Shown: piece after piece, positions 1 to 11,881 of the stretch
How the letters are laid out: every line of letters begins with the position of its first letter
Numbering within the stretch: the stretch's first letter is position 1
Source of the DNA: Photobacterium proteolyticum
Lineage (GTDB): Bacteria > Pseudomonadota > Gammaproteobacteria > Enterobacterales > Vibrionaceae
Length of the DNA stretch: 64,000 bases
Assembly (NCBI RefSeq): GCF_001939735.1
Contig: NZ_MJIL01000043.1
Location: 1-64,000 of the forward strand
Reading direction: 5' to 3'
The notes under the pieces: generated by a model
Databases searched by the model: none
Seen by the model: the letters and a program-made list of their open reading frames with translations, nothing else
Told to the model about the DNA's origin: nothing
Translations under genes and position numbers: made by a program

Positions 1-69
1 TCACTCAGTTCACTGATAAATCTTTTGACTAATCATTTCACGAGTGCCCACACAGATTGCATGGTCAAA

Positions 70-162
70 TTGTTAAAGAACAGACTGACTTATCGTTGCT
101 GGCTTAGCGCCTTGCTCCGTGTCAGTGAGGTCGCATTATAGAGACTTCGATCACGTTGGCAA
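70..162 (-). promoter_or_regulatory. rRNA operon P1-type promoter and leader boxA (16S gene lies off the left edge)
   Basis: On the minus strand a -35 TTGCCA (157-162) and a -10 TATAAT (135-140) are separated by 16 bp and followed by a GC-rich discriminator. The sequence just upstream is A/T-rich, like an UP element. Further downstream the strand reads CTGTTCTTTAACAA (about 70-83), which matches the boxA antitermination signal of rRNA leaders. The following GCACTCG-type leader sequence resembles enterobacterial and vibrio 16S leaders. The promoter fires leftwards, away from oriC, so the operon would be co-directional with replication. The 16S gene itself is not in the window. Confidence 0.85.
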
Positions 163-291
163 GGGGCTTTTTGAAATAAATCTGTCATTTTAGCTTAAGC
201 GCGCAATTATCGAACAATCACGCACTTTTTGATGCAAATCACACCATGGCTTCGCTATTCTCATCTATATAAATAAGAAAAGGTCACTGTC

Positions 292-831
292 ATGCCATCT
301 TCATTACGCCCCTATAAGGGAATTTACCCGACACGTGCTAATAATGTGTACGTTGACGACTCAGCAGTGTTAATCGGCGATATTCTATTAGAGGATGACG
401 CCAGCATTTGGCCTTTGGTTGCCGCGCGCGGCGATGTAAACCACATCCGCATTGGTGCCCGTACCAATGTACAAGATGGTTCGGTGTTGCATGTTACTCG
501 TAAATCAACGGAGACCCCACATGGCCACCCGTTAATTATAGGCGATGATGTGACAATCGGTCACAAGGCAATGTTGCATGGTTGTCAGGTCGGGAACCGG
601 GTATTAGTCGGCATGGGCGCAATTTTACTCGATGGCGCTGTTATAGAAGATGATGTCATCATCGGAGCGGGAAGTTTAGTGCCGCCAGGGAAACGCCTGG
701 CTAGCGGTTATTTGTATGTCGGCAGCCCAGTCAAACAAGCCCGTCCCCTCAGTGATAAGGAACGGGCTTTCTTGCCAGCTTCCGCCGACAACTATGTCCG
801 GCTGAAAAACGAATATCTTGCCGAGCAATAA
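292..831 (+). CDS. yrdA: YrdA-family gamma-carbonic-anhydrase-like protein
   Basis: A 179-residue protein with left-handed beta-helix hexapeptide repeats running from about residue 25 to 140 (patterns such as VLIGDI, IRIGAR, LIIGDD, VTIGHK, VLVGMG, VIIGAG). Three histidines sit where the trimeric zinc site of gamma-carbonic anhydrases lies (H67, H91, H96). The family is cytosolic and trimeric; carbonic anhydrase activity is proven only for some members, so the reaction here is inferred. An AAAGGTCACTGTC stretch before the ATG gives an acceptable ribosome site. The gene is divergent from the rRNA promoter and convergent with the DUF1488 gene, whose end is only 6 bp away. Confidence 0.9.
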   Translation: MPSSLRPYKGIYPTRANNVYVDDSAVLIGDILLEDDASIWPLVAARGDVNHIRIGARTNVQDGSVLHVTRKSTETPHGHPLIIGDDVTIGHKAMLHGCQVGNRVLVGMGAILLDGAVIEDDVIIGAGSLVPPGKRLASGYLYVGSPVKQARPLSDKERAFLPASADNYVRLKNEYLAEQ

Positions 832-837
832 TCAAGA

Positions 838-1101
838 TTAGTTAATCTCGATATCCCCACCTTGATTGAACTCTTCATCTTCGATCATCGTCTCTGCCAA
901 CTCTTCCAAGTCAAAGCGGTTGGCAGCAAAGACACTAAGGATATCGGCTTCTTCGACCAGCGGTTGCGCCGCTTTTTTCTGAAGCCAGGAAAGGCTTACC
1001 CAACAAGTAATTAACGCCCCTGCCTGCTGGGCCGGAAAGTTAACCGCTTGTTTTTCGCTGTCCCACAACTGGATATCAGCAAATAATATATCTTGATTCA
1101 T
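838..1101 (-). CDS. DUF1488 family small protein
   Basis: An 87-residue acidic protein that fits the DUF1488 family, commonly found next to aroE in vibrios and enterics. It starts with an Ile-rich strand and a D-S-E core (residues 10-16) and has an acidic C-terminal half with a run of Glu and Asp. No signal peptide or catalytic motif is visible and the function is unknown. It follows aroE by 2 bp, so the two are almost certainly co-transcribed. I identify the family from sequence resemblance and position only. Confidence 0.75.
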   Translation of the reverse strand: MNQDILFADIQLWDSEKQAVNFPAQQAGALITCWVSLSWLQKKAAQPLVEEADILSVFAANRFDLEELAETMIEDEEFNQGGDIEIN

Positions 1102-1103
1102 AT

Positions 1104-1937
1104 TTATTCCTGCATTGCTCGGCGTAACTCATTTTTCACCTGCTTGGCTCCCGGGCGGATCCCCCGCCACAGCATAAAGCTCTCAGCCGCCTGGCCAACC
1201 AGCATACCCAGGCCATCTAATGTCTTGCCTGCGCCCAGATCTCGGGCCCACTGGTTGAAAGCCGTCAGCTTCGGGCCATATACCATGTCATAACAAGTCA
1301 CAGCCGGCTTAATCAGTTTATCGGAAATACCTGGTAGCTGGCCGCTCAGTCCCGCTGATGTTGAATTGATGATCACATCAAAGTTTGGTTCTTCCAGCGC
1401 TTCCAGTGCCACGGCATCAATATTGCCATACCCTGAAAACAACTCGGCCAACTGCTCGGCTTTGGCCAATGTCCGGTTTGTCACGACCAGCAGTTCGGGC
1501 TGTTGCGCCAGAATAGGCAAAATCACCCCTCGAGCAGCACCACCAGCCCCGATTAACAGAATGCGTTTACCGGCCAGCTCTACTTGGTTTTGCAGCAGAT
1601 CCTGCACTAAGCCTTCACCATCGGTGTTATCACCCAGAATCACACCATCATCCAGCTTCTTCAACGTATTCACAGCGCCCGCCAATTTAGCCCGCTCCGT
1701 CAATTGAGAAGCATACTGATAGGCATCTTCTTTAAAGGGAGCCGTAATATTGCAGCCGCGGCCACCTGAAGCAAAGAAGTCATCAGCAGCAGCCTTAAAA
1801 CCATCAACAGGTGCAAGCTGTGCGGTATACGTCATGGCCTGAGCGGTCTGGCGAGCAAACAAAGTATGAATATAGGGGGATTTACTCTGGGCAATCGGAT
1901 TGCCGAAAACAACGTACTTATCCATGTGGCTATGCAT
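1104..1937 (-). CDS. aroE: Shikimate dehydrogenase (NADP+)
   Basis: Reduces 3-dehydroshikimate to shikimate with NADPH in the aromatic amino-acid pathway. The N-terminal substrate motif [11 protein letters not shown] (residues 11-21) carries the conserved serines. The catalytic pair is K69 (in NITAPFKE) and D106 (in GDNTDG). A glycine-rich NADP loop GAGGAARG follows near residue 130, and a VTNRT-type motif suits NADPH. The length of about 277 residues is normal. The start is uncertain: the Met at 1937 and the Met at 1925 (giving [10 protein letters not shown]) are both possible and neither has a strong Shine-Dalgarno. It lies downstream of hemF and immediately upstream of the DUF1488 gene. 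Confidence 0.95.
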   Translation of the reverse strand: MHSHMDKYVVFGNPIAQSKSPYIHTLFARQTAQAMTYTAQLAPVDGFKAAADDFFASGGRGCNITAPFKEDAYQYASQLTERAKLAGAVNTLKKLDDGVILGDNTDGEGLVQDLLQNQVELAGKRILLIGAGGAARGVILPILAQQPELLVVTNRTLAKAEQLAELFSGYGNIDAVALEALEEPNFDVIINSTSAGLSGQLPGISDKLIKPAVTCYDMVYGPKLTAFNQWARDLGAGKTLDGLGMLVGQAAESFMLWRGIRPGAKQVKNELRRAMQE

Positions 1938-2008
1938 TCCAAATAAAACAGGGTCGATAAATCGACCCTATCATTGCTATATCACAAGCTCAAACGTTTC
2001 GTATTCTG

Positions 2009-3479
<1,471 letters not shown>

Positions 3480-3591
3480 ATTATCCTCATTATTGATCCC
3501 AGCTGACGCCAGATTTAACCATCTGTTTACCTATTTTACCCACTCCAACCTCGCAACTCCATGCTCGTAACATAATGAGACAAAATCACTG

Positions 3592-3629
3592 ACGCAAACG
3601 TTTTCCTTCTGAAAAAATCACCGTATAAT
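3592..3629 (+). promoter_or_regulatory. purE promoter with PurR operator
   Basis: ACGCAAACGTTTTCCT at 3592-3607 matches the E. coli PurR consensus (ACGCAAACGTTTTCNT) at every fixed position. A -10 TATAAT lies at 3624-3629, and the operator covers the expected -35 position. Occupancy by PurR with hypoxanthine or guanine would therefore block RNA polymerase at purEK. The purE ATG is 51 bp downstream of the -10. Confidence 0.9.
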
Positions 3630-3680
3630 GCGCGCAAAAGTATTCACGCCTTCATATTATGCAACCCAAAGGAGATAGGG

Positions 3681-4169
3681 ATGAAAGTTGGGATTATCAT
3701 GGGCTCCAAGTCTGACTGGCCAACCATGCAGCATGCAGCTGAAATGCTAGATCGCTTCAACGTACCTTATGAAACCAAAGTGGTTTCTGCTCACCGTACT
3801 CCACATCTACTTGCCGAATATGCCGAAACAGCCCACGAGCGCGGGATCAAGGTCATTATTGCCGGTGCCGGCGGTGCTGCACACCTTCCCGGCATGACAG
3901 CAGCTTTCACTAGCGTACCGGTACTGGGGGTGCCTGTTCAGTCCCGTGCACTCAAAGGGATGGACTCACTACTTTCTATCGTCCAGATGCCAAAAGGCGT
4001 CGCAGTCGGTACCCTGGCTATTGGTGATGCCGGTGCGGCGAATGCCGGCCTGTTAGCCGCGCAAATCATTGGCACCCAGGATGCCACAGTGATGGCCGCC
4101 GTTGATGCGTTCCGCAAAGAACAAACCGACACAGTGTTGGACAATCCAAATCCAGCAGAGGATGCATAA
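3681..4169 (+). CDS. purE: 5-(carboxyamino)imidazole ribonucleotide mutase
   Basis: Class I PurE, converting N5-CAIR to CAIR in purine synthesis. The 162-residue product shows the [10 protein letters not shown] nucleotide-phosphate loop (residues 7-16), the catalytic SAHRTP segment (residues 36-41) and [14 protein letters not shown]. An AAAGGAGAT Shine-Dalgarno precedes the ATG. The stop codon overlaps the purK start by one base, which implies translational coupling. A perfect PurR box lies over its promoter. Confidence 0.98.
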   Translation: MKVGIIMGSKSDWPTMQHAAEMLDRFNVPYETKVVSAHRTPHLLAEYAETAHERGIKVIIAGAGGAAHLPGMTAAFTSVPVLGVPVQSRALKGMDSLLSIVQMPKGVAVGTLAIGDAGAANAGLLAAQIIGTQDATVMAAVDAFRKEQTDTVLDNPNPAEDA

Positions 4170-5284
4170 TGAAGGTTTTGGTACTTGGAGCCGGACAACT
4201 GGCGCGTATGATGGCACTGGCCGGGGCTCCGTTAAATATCGAAGTCTTCGCCTACGATGTCACCAGCGGTCATGTGGTCCACCCACTGACTCAGCAGCTA
4301 ATGATGAAAGGGCTGGATACCGCCATCACCTATGCCAATGTCATTACCGCAGAGTTTGAGCATATCCCGCATGATATTCTTGACGCCTGTGCTGCCAGCG
4401 GAAAATTTCGACCGACCACCGAGGCCATCAAGGCTGGCGGTGACCGCCGTCTGGAAAAACACCTGCTTGATCGCGCTGGCGTTGCCAATGCAAAGTACCA
4501 ACTCGTCAACACCCGTGACGATCTAGAGCGTGCCATCGACACGGTCGGACTTCCTATGGTGCTAAAGAGTGCCCTGGGCGGATATGACGGGAAAGGGCAG
4601 TGGCGCCTAAAATCCCAGGATGATGTTGAGCCTGTCTGGCAAGAGATAAGCAACTTCCTCGAAGAAACCCCTGATCAGGCGATTGTTGCCGAAGAATTCG
4701 TCTCGTTTGACCGCGAGGTCTCGCTGATCGGTGCCCGTGGCAAGAACGGCGAGATCGCCATCTATCCACTGACAGAAAATATTCACAGTAACGGTGTTCT
4801 CAGCCTGTCGGTTGCACAAGAAGGAAACCGCGAGCTGCAAGCCCAGGCTGAAACCATGTTCCGGGCACTGGCCGAGTCGCTCGACTACATCGGGGTACTG
4901 GCCATTGAGTTCTTTGATGTGGGCGGCAAGCTACTGGTCAATGAAATTGCTCCCCGAGTCCACAACTCCGGTCACTGGACCCAGCAAGGTGCTGAAACCT
5001 GCCAGTTCGAGAACCACCTCAGAGCCGTATGCAACATGCCGCTAGGCGATACAAGTCTGCTGCGCCCAACAGCTATGGTCAACATCCTCGGCGAAGACAC
5101 ATTGCCAGATACGGTGATGGAACAAGCGCAATGCCATATTCACTGGTATGGCAAAGAAAAACGTCCCGGACGAAAAATGGGCCACATCAATGTCTGCGCC
5201 AGCTCCACGGCAGATCTGAAAACCACATTGGAAACTCTCGCCGATCAATTAGATCCCGTCGCTTTTCCTGCTGTTCGCTATTAG
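4169..5284 (+). CDS. purK: 5-(carboxyamino)imidazole ribonucleotide synthase
   Basis: ATP-grasp enzyme that carboxylates AIR to N5-CAIR using bicarbonate and ATP, feeding PurE. The 371-residue length is normal. The N-terminal [13 protein letters not shown] loop (residues 7-19), the [16 protein letters not shown]-grasp lysine loop near residue 130-143, and the metal-binding [22 protein letters not shown] block near residue 250 are intact. Its ATG is reached by a one-base TAATG overlap from purE. A bidirectional terminator follows. Confidence 0.97.
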   Translation: MKVLVLGAGQLARMMALAGAPLNIEVFAYDVTSGHVVHPLTQQLMMKGLDTAITYANVITAEFEHIPHDILDACAASGKFRPTTEAIKAGGDRRLEKHLLDRAGVANAKYQLVNTRDDLERAIDTVGLPMVLKSALGGYDGKGQWRLKSQDDVEPVWQEISNFLEETPDQAIVAEEFVSFDREVSLIGARGKNGEIAIYPLTENIHSNGVLSLSVAQEGNRELQAQAETMFRALAESLDYIGVLAIEFFDVGGKLLVNEIAPRVHNSGHWTQQGAETCQFENHLRAVCNMPLGDTSLLRPTAMVNILGEDTLPDTVMEQAQCHIHWYGKEKRPGRKMGHINVCASSTADLKTTLETLADQLDPVAFPAVRY

Positions 5285-5305
5285 GCAGCCGATACACCCC
5301 AATAC

Positions 5306-5334
5306 TAAAAAAGCCAGCATCAGCTGGCTTTTTA
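5306..5334. terminator. Bidirectional intrinsic terminator between purK and yrdD
   Basis: A stem AAGCCAGC/GCTGGCTT with an ATCA loop is flanked by A-runs on the left and T-runs on the right, so it can stop both purK (+) and yrdD (-). Confidence 0.9.
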
Positions 5335-5350
5335 TATCAATAACCGTTTC

Positions 5351-5908
5351 TTAATCTTGATAGGCATGACACTTTCTGTCGGCACACTGGTACTTCACAC
5401 CACTAGCCAGTTTCTTCTCAATCAGCAAGCCAAATCCACAAGCCTGGCACTGGCCTGCAACCGGCTTGTTATTCACTGCAAAGCGGCAGCCCGGGTATTG
5501 ATCACAGGCATAAAACAGTTTTCCGTAGCGAGACTTACGCTCCATAAGGTGCCCCTTGCCACATTGCGGGCAAGTCAGCTTGGTATCCTCAGCCTTTTTC
5601 TCGGGCGATTCGATATGCTGACAGTCCGGATATCCCGCGCAGCCAATGAACATGCCATATCGCCCCTGGCGAAGCAGCAATTCGTCACCGCAATCCGGGC
5701 AGGGTTTGCCCAAGTATTTCACCACATGGCCATCATTGTGGTTCAGCGACTTGATGTAGTCGCACTCGGGATAACCAGAACACCCGAGAAAAGGACCGCG
5801 TTTGCTATTGCGGATAACCAGCTCCGCCCCACACTGGGGACAGCTCTGCTCCTGCTCCAACGCATGCTCATGAGCTGAAAACAATTGATCGTTAATTTTA
5901 CCAGTCAT
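5351..5908 (-). CDS. yrdD: Topoisomerase-I C-terminal-type zinc-ribbon protein (YrdD)
   Basis: A 185-residue protein built from four C4 zinc ribbons of the kind found in the C-terminal tail of DNA topoisomerase I. They begin with CPQCGAEL, CPDCGDEL, CPQCGKGH and CQACGFGL; each of the first three ends in a GYPEC, GYPDC or YPGC motif and the fourth ends in DRKC. No toprim or catalytic tyrosine domain is present, so it is not a topoisomerase. It probably binds single-stranded DNA, but its role is not established. It lies downstream of smg and dprA on the same strand, a neighbourhood seen in many gammaproteobacteria. Confidence 0.88.
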   Translation of the reverse strand: MTGKINDQLFSAHEHALEQEQSCPQCGAELVIRNSKRGPFLGCSGYPECDYIKSLNHNDGHVVKYLGKPCPDCGDELLLRQGRYGMFIGCAGYPDCQHIESPEKKAEDTKLTCPQCGKGHLMERKSRYGKLFYACDQYPGCRFAVNNKPVAGQCQACGFGLLIEKKLASGVKYQCADRKCHAYQD

Positions 5909-5942
5909 ACAACTCTTTATTCGCCAGCCAGAGAGGAGTCAA

Positions 5943-6416
5943 TTAGTGGATATACCCGTCTTCCGCACCGTATAAAAGCTCTTCCATCTGACTATAGGCA
6001 CTTTCATTGCCAGGCGCATTAAACAGCACCATCAAAATAATCCACTTCAGATCATCTAGGGCAAACTCAGAGGTTTCCAGCTCCATCACACGGTCAATAA
6101 CCATCTCACGGGTATCGCCACTCAGTACATGGATCTGCTCAAGATAAGTAAGGAAGCCGCGGCAGGTAATATCCAGCCGAGCCATCTCCTGGGCGGTGTA
6201 TACACGAATAGAAGTGACAGCACTGTTATTCATGTAAGGGGTATTCTCGGTGTCTTGCAATGCAGCCAGCTTCTCTAACCATGTCAGAGCTTTATAGATA
6301 TCGTCCTGATGAAAGCCTGCACGCAGAAGTTCGTCTGAAAGTTCGTCCTGATCAACCAGCAACTCCACATCGCTGTGGATATAGGTTTCAAACAGGTACA
6401 TAAGGATATCCATCAT
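5943..6416 (-). CDS. smg: Smg family protein (DUF494)
   Basis: A 157-residue acidic, mostly helical protein of the Smg/DUF494 family. It is recognised by the [15 protein letters not shown] start, the [10 protein letters not shown] segment and the [14 protein letters not shown] block. Its function is unknown. It follows dprA by 2 bp and the pair is conserved across gammaproteobacteria. Two adjacent Met codons (6416, 6413) make the start ambiguous by one residue. Confidence 0.92.
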   Translation of the reverse strand: MMDILMYLFETYIHSDVELLVDQDELSDELLRAGFHQDDIYKALTWLEKLAALQDTENTPYMNNSAVTSIRVYTAQEMARLDITCRGFLTYLEQIHVLSGDTREMVIDRVMELETSEFALDDLKWIILMVLFNAPGNESAYSQMEELLYGAEDGYIH

Positions 6417-6418
6417 AA

Positions 6419-7516
6419 CTAGCCCCTCCTCGTTCTGATATAGCCACCGGGCACTGTAGTGACAACACCTTGCAATTCTAATTCCAACAATTGCATCATA
6501 ACTTCATGTACGGGTTGTTTACAGCGTTCAGCAACTACATCTACGGGTGTTGCTTCATTGCCTACGTTAGCCAACACCGATGAAAATGGCAATTCCTCAT
6601 TTTCAGGTTGCGGTAACGATGAGTCTAACTGGTTGTTTTTCACACACTCCGTCAGCGTACCAACCTCTTCAAAAATATCGACCGGGCTTTCTACCAATTT
6701 AGCACCAGATTTAATTAATGCATTACATCCTCGGCTTCCCGGTGAATGAATCGACCCGGGAAGGGCAAAAACTTCCCGCCCTTGCTCCAGTGCGTAACGC
6801 GCTGTGATTAATGAACCGCTTCTTTCGGCAGCCTCTATCACTAATACGCCAACGGACAACCCGCTGATCACTCGATTACGGCGGGGAAAATTTTGCGGGC
6901 GCGGTTTTTCATCCGGCCAGAACTCCGACACCAAGGCGCCTTGCTCGATAATTTTGCCTGCTAACTCCCGGTGGCGGGCAGGGTAAATCTGTTCCAGTCC
7001 CGAGCCCAACACCGCAACAGTCGCCCCACCATTTTTTAATGCTCCGTAGTGCGCCTGCCCATCGACACCAAGCGCCAGACCGCTGGTGACAACATAATTA
7101 GCGGCGACCAGCGATGCAGCAAATTCATAGGCCGATTCACGACCATCAATACTGGCTGAACGACTGCCAATCACGGCTACCTGAGGTTCATGCAGCCAAT
7201 GAGGTTCACCACGAACAAATAATAGGGGAGGGGCCGATGCTATTTCTCTCAGCAATGGCGGATAACCGGGCGAGTCCAGCGTCAAGATGGTATGCCGGTC
7301 GCATTCGGCCCACTCCAGACAACGTTCAATACGCAGGTACTGCGGCCGGAGCAAACTGGATACCTGCTTAGGCTTGAGTCCGATAGCCTGGAGTTGTTCG
7401 GCTGACATCCGGCAAAGCTGCTGTGGCGTTGCATGTTGCAGTAACTGACTGATACGGTTTCCCCCCAGATACGGCACTGCAGCCAGGGTTAGCCAACTCT
7501 CGAGATCACTCATCAT
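6419..7516 (-). CDS. dprA: DNA-processing protein DprA/Smf
   Basis: Binds incoming single-stranded DNA during natural transformation and loads RecA. The 365-residue protein has an N-terminal SAM-like helical region, a Rossmann-like core with the VIGSRSAS and [13 protein letters not shown] motifs (about residues 117-155) and [12 protein letters not shown], and a C-terminal winged-helix DprA/DML1-like domain. Its start overlaps the stop of the upstream LysM gene by 4 bp. Together with comM in this window it supports a competence-capable lineage, as is known for vibrios. Confidence 0.95.
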   Translation of the reverse strand: MMSDLESWLTLAAVPYLGGNRISQLLQHATPQQLCRMSAEQLQAIGLKPKQVSSLLRPQYLRIERCLEWAECDRHTILTLDSPGYPPLLREIASAPPLLFVRGEPHWLHEPQVAVIGSRSASIDGRESAYEFAASLVAANYVVTSGLALGVDGQAHYGALKNGGATVAVLGSGLEQIYPARHRELAGKIIEQGALVSEFWPDEKPRPQNFPRRNRVISGLSVGVLVIEAAERSGSLITARYALEQGREVFALPGSIHSPGSRGCNALIKSGAKLVESPVDIFEEVGTLTECVKNNQLDSSLPQPENEELPFSSVLANVGNEATPVDVVAERCKQPVHEVMMQLLELELQGVVTTVPGGYIRTRRG

Positions 7517-8580
7517 AGCGGCGCATCGTTAGCAGGCGGTGGCAAGGCCAGTACGGTTGGCACAAAAGGTTCAGTCGCCTTCATGACTACTGCCAGGCTA
7601 AAGTGCTCATACGGCCGGATCACCATGACCTCCCCAAGCCCGATCTTGCTCAATGGATACTGATTGCTGATATAACGACTGCTTTTGTACTGATACCCGC
7701 CTTTGTCACCTTCCACCACAGCGCCGGACAGATACAGACGAAAGACATTACCCGCCGATACATTGTCCAGGTGACCGCGATCGATCACGACAACATCCGA
7801 GACGGCAATATAGCTCTGGTTGTCGAAGTGGCCTAACAGCATCGCCCGGATATCCCGTGGCGGCTCGGAGGGAACAAAACTGAGCGAGCCTTGCGTGCGG
7901 GACACAGACGCTGGAAGCAACACATCATTTTGACGGAGTTCCTGGCGAAATGACTCGAGACGGACCTGGCTGAGCTCCTCTGTTGTTCCAACGACGGTTA
8001 CCTTGGCAATTTCTTTCAACCCCCTGACCGGATCGATATCCTCTCCCTGTGATAGCTGCCGGGTAAATACCTTGCCGGGTCGATACACCCGCCACTCACC
8101 AGGCTCCAACACCGAATCAACCCATATTGTATCGCCGGGTGACATGTAACTCTTTTCCTTGCTGTCCCCCAGTACTCTCGGCAAGCGCTCGACATCGCCC
8201 GAAGCCAACAGCTGGTGTTCGGCCAGATAGGGCAATAACACCGATGCCTGCAAGATCGTGATCGGCGATCGTTTGATCCGGATACTCGGTGAGAGCTTGA
8301 CCACCTTTTTCTTCAGCAGGTGAGGCTGGCCATTGCGCCAGACTAGACGCAGCTGATCTCCGGGATAAATCAAATGCGGATTATCAATATAGGAATTGGC
8401 CTGCCATAGCTTGGGCCACAGCCACGGGTTGGCGAGGAAACGGGCAGAGATATCCCATAAGGTATCGCCTTCTTTGACGGTATATTCCGACGGCGCGCTG
8501 GCTATTACCTCTGGCTGAGAAGCATTGGCCCAGCTCAACACCGGCAGGATTAGCCCCCAGAGCAACACAAACAGCCTCAC
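7513..8580 (-). CDS. Secreted LysM-domain protein
   Basis: A 355-residue exported protein. A signal peptide covers residues 1-20 (hydrophobic LFVLLWGLILPVLS then ANA). A single LysM domain follows at about residues 33-80 (YTVKEGDTLWDIS to IYPGDQLRLVW) and would bind peptidoglycan. The remaining 270 residues look beta-rich and match no catalytic domain I know. Its location between def and dprA is the same as in other vibrios. It is probably a periplasmic cell-wall-associated protein of unknown role. It overlaps dprA by 4 bp. Confidence 0.85.
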   Translation of the reverse strand: MRLFVLLWGLILPVLSWANASQPEVIASAPSEYTVKEGDTLWDISARFLANPWLWPKLWQANSYIDNPHLIYPGDQLRLVWRNGQPHLLKKKVVKLSPSIRIKRSPITILQASVLLPYLAEHQLLASGDVERLPRVLGDSKEKSYMSPGDTIWVDSVLEPGEWRVYRPGKVFTRQLSQGEDIDPVRGLKEIAKVTVVGTTEELSQVRLESFRQELRQNDVLLPASVSRTQGSLSFVPSEPPRDIRAMLLGHFDNQSYIAVSDVVVIDRGHLDNVSAGNVFRLYLSGAVVEGDKGGYQYKSSRYISNQYPLSKIGLGEVMVIRPYEHFSLAVVMKATEPFVPTVLALPPPANDAPL

Positions 8581-8914
8581 GCATTATCCTCCCGAAACAT
8601 ACACTTATAATCACTACCCATTAAAAAGTGGCACCTCTGACAACTGGTGTCTACGGCTGCCAGCAGCAATGGCACTGTTTTTCGGCGCACTTCACTGCCA
8701 ACGGCCTCGCTTTACACCCGGGCACGCGTGATTGTGCTCCCGGCAGACAGTTTTGCGGAAAGATGAAAGCTCAAGAGTGCAAACATTCGTTGCCAATCAG
8801 CAAGACTCGCATCATCTAATCCCGTCAGGTGCTATTATTTGCGCTTTAAAATGACTAGAATTAGAGCAAATAAGCTACGTTAGTTTTCAGCACTGTCTAT
8901 TTTTACGAGTACCT
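8581..8914. other. Intergenic region between the LysM gene and def
   Basis: About 330 bp separating divergent genes. Promoters for the LysM-dprA operon and for def-fmt-rsmB must lie here. Short open frames exist but none resembles a protein I recognise or has a good ribosome site. I see no operator palindrome and no terminator. Confidence 0.5.
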
Positions 8915-9427
8915 ATGTCTGTATTGCAAGTATTAACATTCCCTGATGAGCGCCTGCGCACCGTCGCCAAACCTGTTGAAGCCGTAACACCTGAGATCCA
9001 AAAAGTTGTCGATGACATGCTGGAAACCATGTACGACGAAGAAGGCATAGGCCTCGCAGCGACTCAGGTTGATATCCATCAGCGTATCGTCGTGATCGAT
9101 ATCTCTGAAGAGCGCAATCAGCCAATGGTACTGATCAATCCTGAGATCACCGAAAAGCGCGGTGAAGACGGGATTGAAGAAGGCTGCCTGTCTGTTCCGG
9201 GTGCACGAGCACTTGTGCCGCGTGCCGCGGAAGTATCCGTCAAAGCCCTTGACCGCGACGGTAAAGAATTCACTTTCGACGCTGATGATTTACTCGCTAT
9301 CTGCGTTCAGCACGAGCTGGATCACCTAGCCGGCAAACTGTTTGTTGACTACCTGTCGCCTCTGAAGCGTCAGCGCATCAAGCAAAAGCTAGAGAAAATT
9401 AAGCGTTTCAACGAAAAGAACCAATAA
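8915..9427 (+). CDS. def: Peptide deformylase
   Basis: Removes the formyl group from the N-terminal Met of nascent proteins. All three metal-site motifs are present in the 170-residue product: GIGLAATQ (44-51), EGCLS with the metal ligand C91, and HELDH with H133, E134 and H137. It lies 11 bp before fmt, its functional partner, and diverges from the LysM gene. Confidence 0.98.
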   Translation: MSVLQVLTFPDERLRTVAKPVEAVTPEIQKVVDDMLETMYDEEGIGLAATQVDIHQRIVVIDISEERNQPMVLINPEITEKRGEDGIEEGCLSVPGARALVPRAAEVSVKALDRDGKEFTFDADDLLAICVQHELDHLAGKLFVDYLSPLKRQRIKQKLEKIKRFNEKNQ

Positions 9428-9438
9428 TCGAGGTTACC

Positions 9439-10383
9439 TTGAGCAAACCGTTACGTATTGTATTTGCTGGTACCCCAGACTTCGCCGCCCGTCACCTGGC
9501 GGCGTTGTTGTCTTCACAGCATGATGTTATTGCGGTGTACAGCACACCAGACCGCCCAGCGGGGCGTGGTAAGAAACTCACAGCAAGCCCAGTGAAAAAT
9601 CTGGCGCTTGAGCACGATATTCCAGTTCACCAACCAGAAAACTTCAAGTCAGACGAAGCAAAGCAAGCACTTGCTGATCTCAACGCTGACATCATGGTCG
9701 TTGTAGCTTACGGTCTATTGCTACCACAAGCGGTACTGGATACCCCGAAGCTGGGTTGTATCAATGTTCACGGTTCAATCTTGCCGCGCTGGCGTGGTGC
9801 CGCCCCGATCCAACGCTCAATTTGGGCGGGTGATGCCGAAACTGGCGTAACCATCATGCAGATGGATATCGGTCTTGATACCGGTGATATGTTGAAGATT
9901 GCGTCACTGCCAATCGAAGCCAACGATACCAGCGCCACCATGTATGAAAAACTGGCCGAGCTGGGACCGGATGCACTGGTTGACTGTCTGGCCGATATCG
10001 CGGCAGGTACCGCCGTACCCGAAAAGCAAAATGATGAGCTGGCCAACTACGCCAAGAAGCTCAGCAAAGAAGAGGCCAAAATCGACTGGTCGATGGACGC
10101 AGCTGCTATTGAGCGCTGTATCCGTGCCTTTAATCCTTGGCCGATGAGCTACTTTGCGGTTGCCGAGCAAAATGTCAAAGTGTGGCGAGCCGAAGTTGAA
10201 ACCGACAACCAGGACAAAGCACCGGGCACCATCCTCAGTGCCGACAAGCAAGGCATCCTGGTTGCGACGGGGGAGGGCGCACTGCGTCTGGTCGAGCTGC
10301 AACCTCCGGGCAAAAAAGCCATGAAGGTGCAAGATTTACTCAACTCGCGCCGTGACTGGTTCGAGCCCGGTACCGTACTGTAA
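9439..10383 (+). CDS. fmt: Methionyl-tRNA formyltransferase
   Basis: Formylates Met-tRNAi using 10-formyl-tetrahydrofolate. The 314-residue protein has the N-terminal formyltransferase Rossmann fold ([14 protein letters not shown]), the formyl-donor and catalytic block [20 protein letters not shown] (about 107-126) with its conserved Asn and His, and [17 protein letters not shown]. The C-terminal domain is about 205-314. The start appears to be TTG, preceded by CGAGGT; no ATG fits the family N-terminus. It follows def by 11 bp. Confidence 0.97.
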   Translation: MSKPLRIVFAGTPDFAARHLAALLSSQHDVIAVYSTPDRPAGRGKKLTASPVKNLALEHDIPVHQPENFKSDEAKQALADLNADIMVVVAYGLLLPQAVLDTPKLGCINVHGSILPRWRGAAPIQRSIWAGDAETGVTIMQMDIGLDTGDMLKIASLPIEANDTSATMYEKLAELGPDALVDCLADIAAGTAVPEKQNDELANYAKKLSKEEAKIDWSMDAAAIERCIRAFNPWPMSYFAVAEQNVKVWRAEVETDNQDKAPGTILSADKQGILVATGEGALRLVELQPPGKKAMKVQDLLNSRRDWFEPGTVL

Positions 10384-10390
10384 TAACCCA

Positions 10391-10418
10391 AGCCAGTGCT
10401 TGCACTGGCTTTTCTTTT
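10391..10418 (+). terminator. Intrinsic terminator after fmt
   Basis: A perfect 9-bp stem AGCCAGTGC/GCACTGGCT with a TT loop is followed by TTTTCTTTT. It lies between fmt and rsmB, so rsmB may depend on read-through or its own promoter. Confidence 0.85.
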
Positions 10419-10505
10419 CCGCCAACGGAATCGAAACTATTCTGCCGCAGACATACCCGGTGAAGCATCGCGGTATGTCGACGGAAACAACTTCAGGAAA
10501 TACGA

Positions 10506-11789
10506 ATGAATGTAAGAGCCGCTGCAGCCAAGGTGGTCTATCAGGTTGTTGATCAGGGCCAATCCCTTTCTAACGCTCTGCCTGCTGCCCAGCAAGATAT
10601 CAGAGAACGTGACCATGCCCTGTTACAGGAAATCTGTTATGGCGTACTGCGCTGGCTTCCTCGCCTGGAATCTGTCACCAACCAGCTGATGGACAAACCT
10701 CTCAAAGGCAAGCAACGGGTTTTCCATCACCTGATCCTTGTCGGCCTGTACCAGCTCGGTTACATGCGTATTCCGGCCCATGCCGCCGTGGCCGAAACCG
10801 TCAATGCCACCAAGAACCTGAAAAAGCCTCAGCTTCGCGGTTTGATCAATGCTGTCCTTCGCAACTACCAGCGCCAGCAAGACAGCCTTGACGAGCAATC
10901 ACTCAGCCATGATGCCGGCAAATACGGCCACCCAGGCTGGCTGCTTAAACTGTTACGACAAAGCTATCCTACGCAATTCGAATCCGTCGTAGAGGCCAAC
11001 AACACCAAGGCGCCAATGTGGCTACGCGTCAACCGCCGTCACCATAGCCGCGATGAATACCGTGAGCTATTGGATGCCGAAGGCATTGCCACCGACCTCC
11101 ATCCCGAGGCCCAGGATGCCCTTCGCCTGCACCAGCCGTGTGATGTCAGCAAACTACCTGGTTTTGCCGATGGTTGGGTTTCGGTGCAGGATGCAGCGGC
11201 CCAGCTGTCTGTCGAATACCTCGCCCCGCAAGCCGGCGAGCTTATCCTAGACTGCTGCGCGGCCCCCGGCGGCAAAACGGCCCATATCATGGAGCGCCAG
11301 CCTGAGACTCAGGTCGTTGCTATCGATTGTGACGACAACCGCCTCAAGCGGGTCCATGACAACCTGCAACGCCTGAAACTCGATGCCAAGGTACTGTGTG
11401 CCGATGCCCGCTACCCGGAACAGTGGTGGCAGGGCGAACAGTTCGACCGCATTTTGCTGGATGCCCCTTGCTCGGCCACCGGGGTGATCCGACGCCACCC
11501 TGACATCAAGTGGCTGCGCCGTGCCGATGACATTGAGGCGTTGGCCCAGTTGCAGGCCGAAATTGTCGATGCCATGTGGCAGCAGCTCAAGCCTGGCGGG
11601 ACCCTGGTGTATGCAACATGCTCAATCACCCCGCAGGAAAACAGCGAGCAGGTAAAAGCTTTCCTTGGCCGTACCAGTGATGCAGAGCTCATTGACAGCG
11701 ACCCGGCCCAACCCGGTCGCCAGATCCTTCCCGGCGAGCACGATATGGACGGTTTTTACTACGCCGTCATACGTAAAGCCCTAATATAA
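10506..11789 (+). CDS. rsmB: 16S rRNA m5C967 methyltransferase
   Basis: SAM-dependent methyltransferase acting on C967 of 16S rRNA. The 427-residue protein has an N-terminal NusB-like domain (about 1-140) followed by a RsmB/Nol1/Nop2 methyltransferase domain. The SAM loop [11 protein letters not shown], the catalytic [16 protein letters not shown] and the second-cysteine motif [15 protein letters not shown] are all intact. It lies downstream of def-fmt, a conserved translation cluster. Confidence 0.96.
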   Translation: MNVRAAAAKVVYQVVDQGQSLSNALPAAQQDIRERDHALLQEICYGVLRWLPRLESVTNQLMDKPLKGKQRVFHHLILVGLYQLGYMRIPAHAAVAETVNATKNLKKPQLRGLINAVLRNYQRQQDSLDEQSLSHDAGKYGHPGWLLKLLRQSYPTQFESVVEANNTKAPMWLRVNRRHHSRDEYRELLDAEGIATDLHPEAQDALRLHQPCDVSKLPGFADGWVSVQDAAAQLSVEYLAPQAGELILDCCAAPGGKTAHIMERQPETQVVAIDCDDNRLKRVHDNLQRLKLDAKVLCADARYPEQWWQGEQFDRILLDAPCSATGVIRRHPDIKWLRRADDIEALAQLQAEIVDAMWQQLKPGGTLVYATCSITPQENSEQVKAFLGRTSDAELIDSDPAQPGRQILPGEHDMDGFYYAVIRKALI

Positions 11790-11881
11790 AAAACTAAGTC
11801 CTTCGAAATCAGAGGTTATGAATGTAGCCTCTGACAAGAAACGTAGTAATCTAGGCAGAAAAGAATCATCAGGCATATGCT

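Noticed and set aside
8525..8819. Short Cys-rich open frames between the LysM gene and def
   Set aside because: They overlap each other, have no ribosome site and no resemblance to known proteins.
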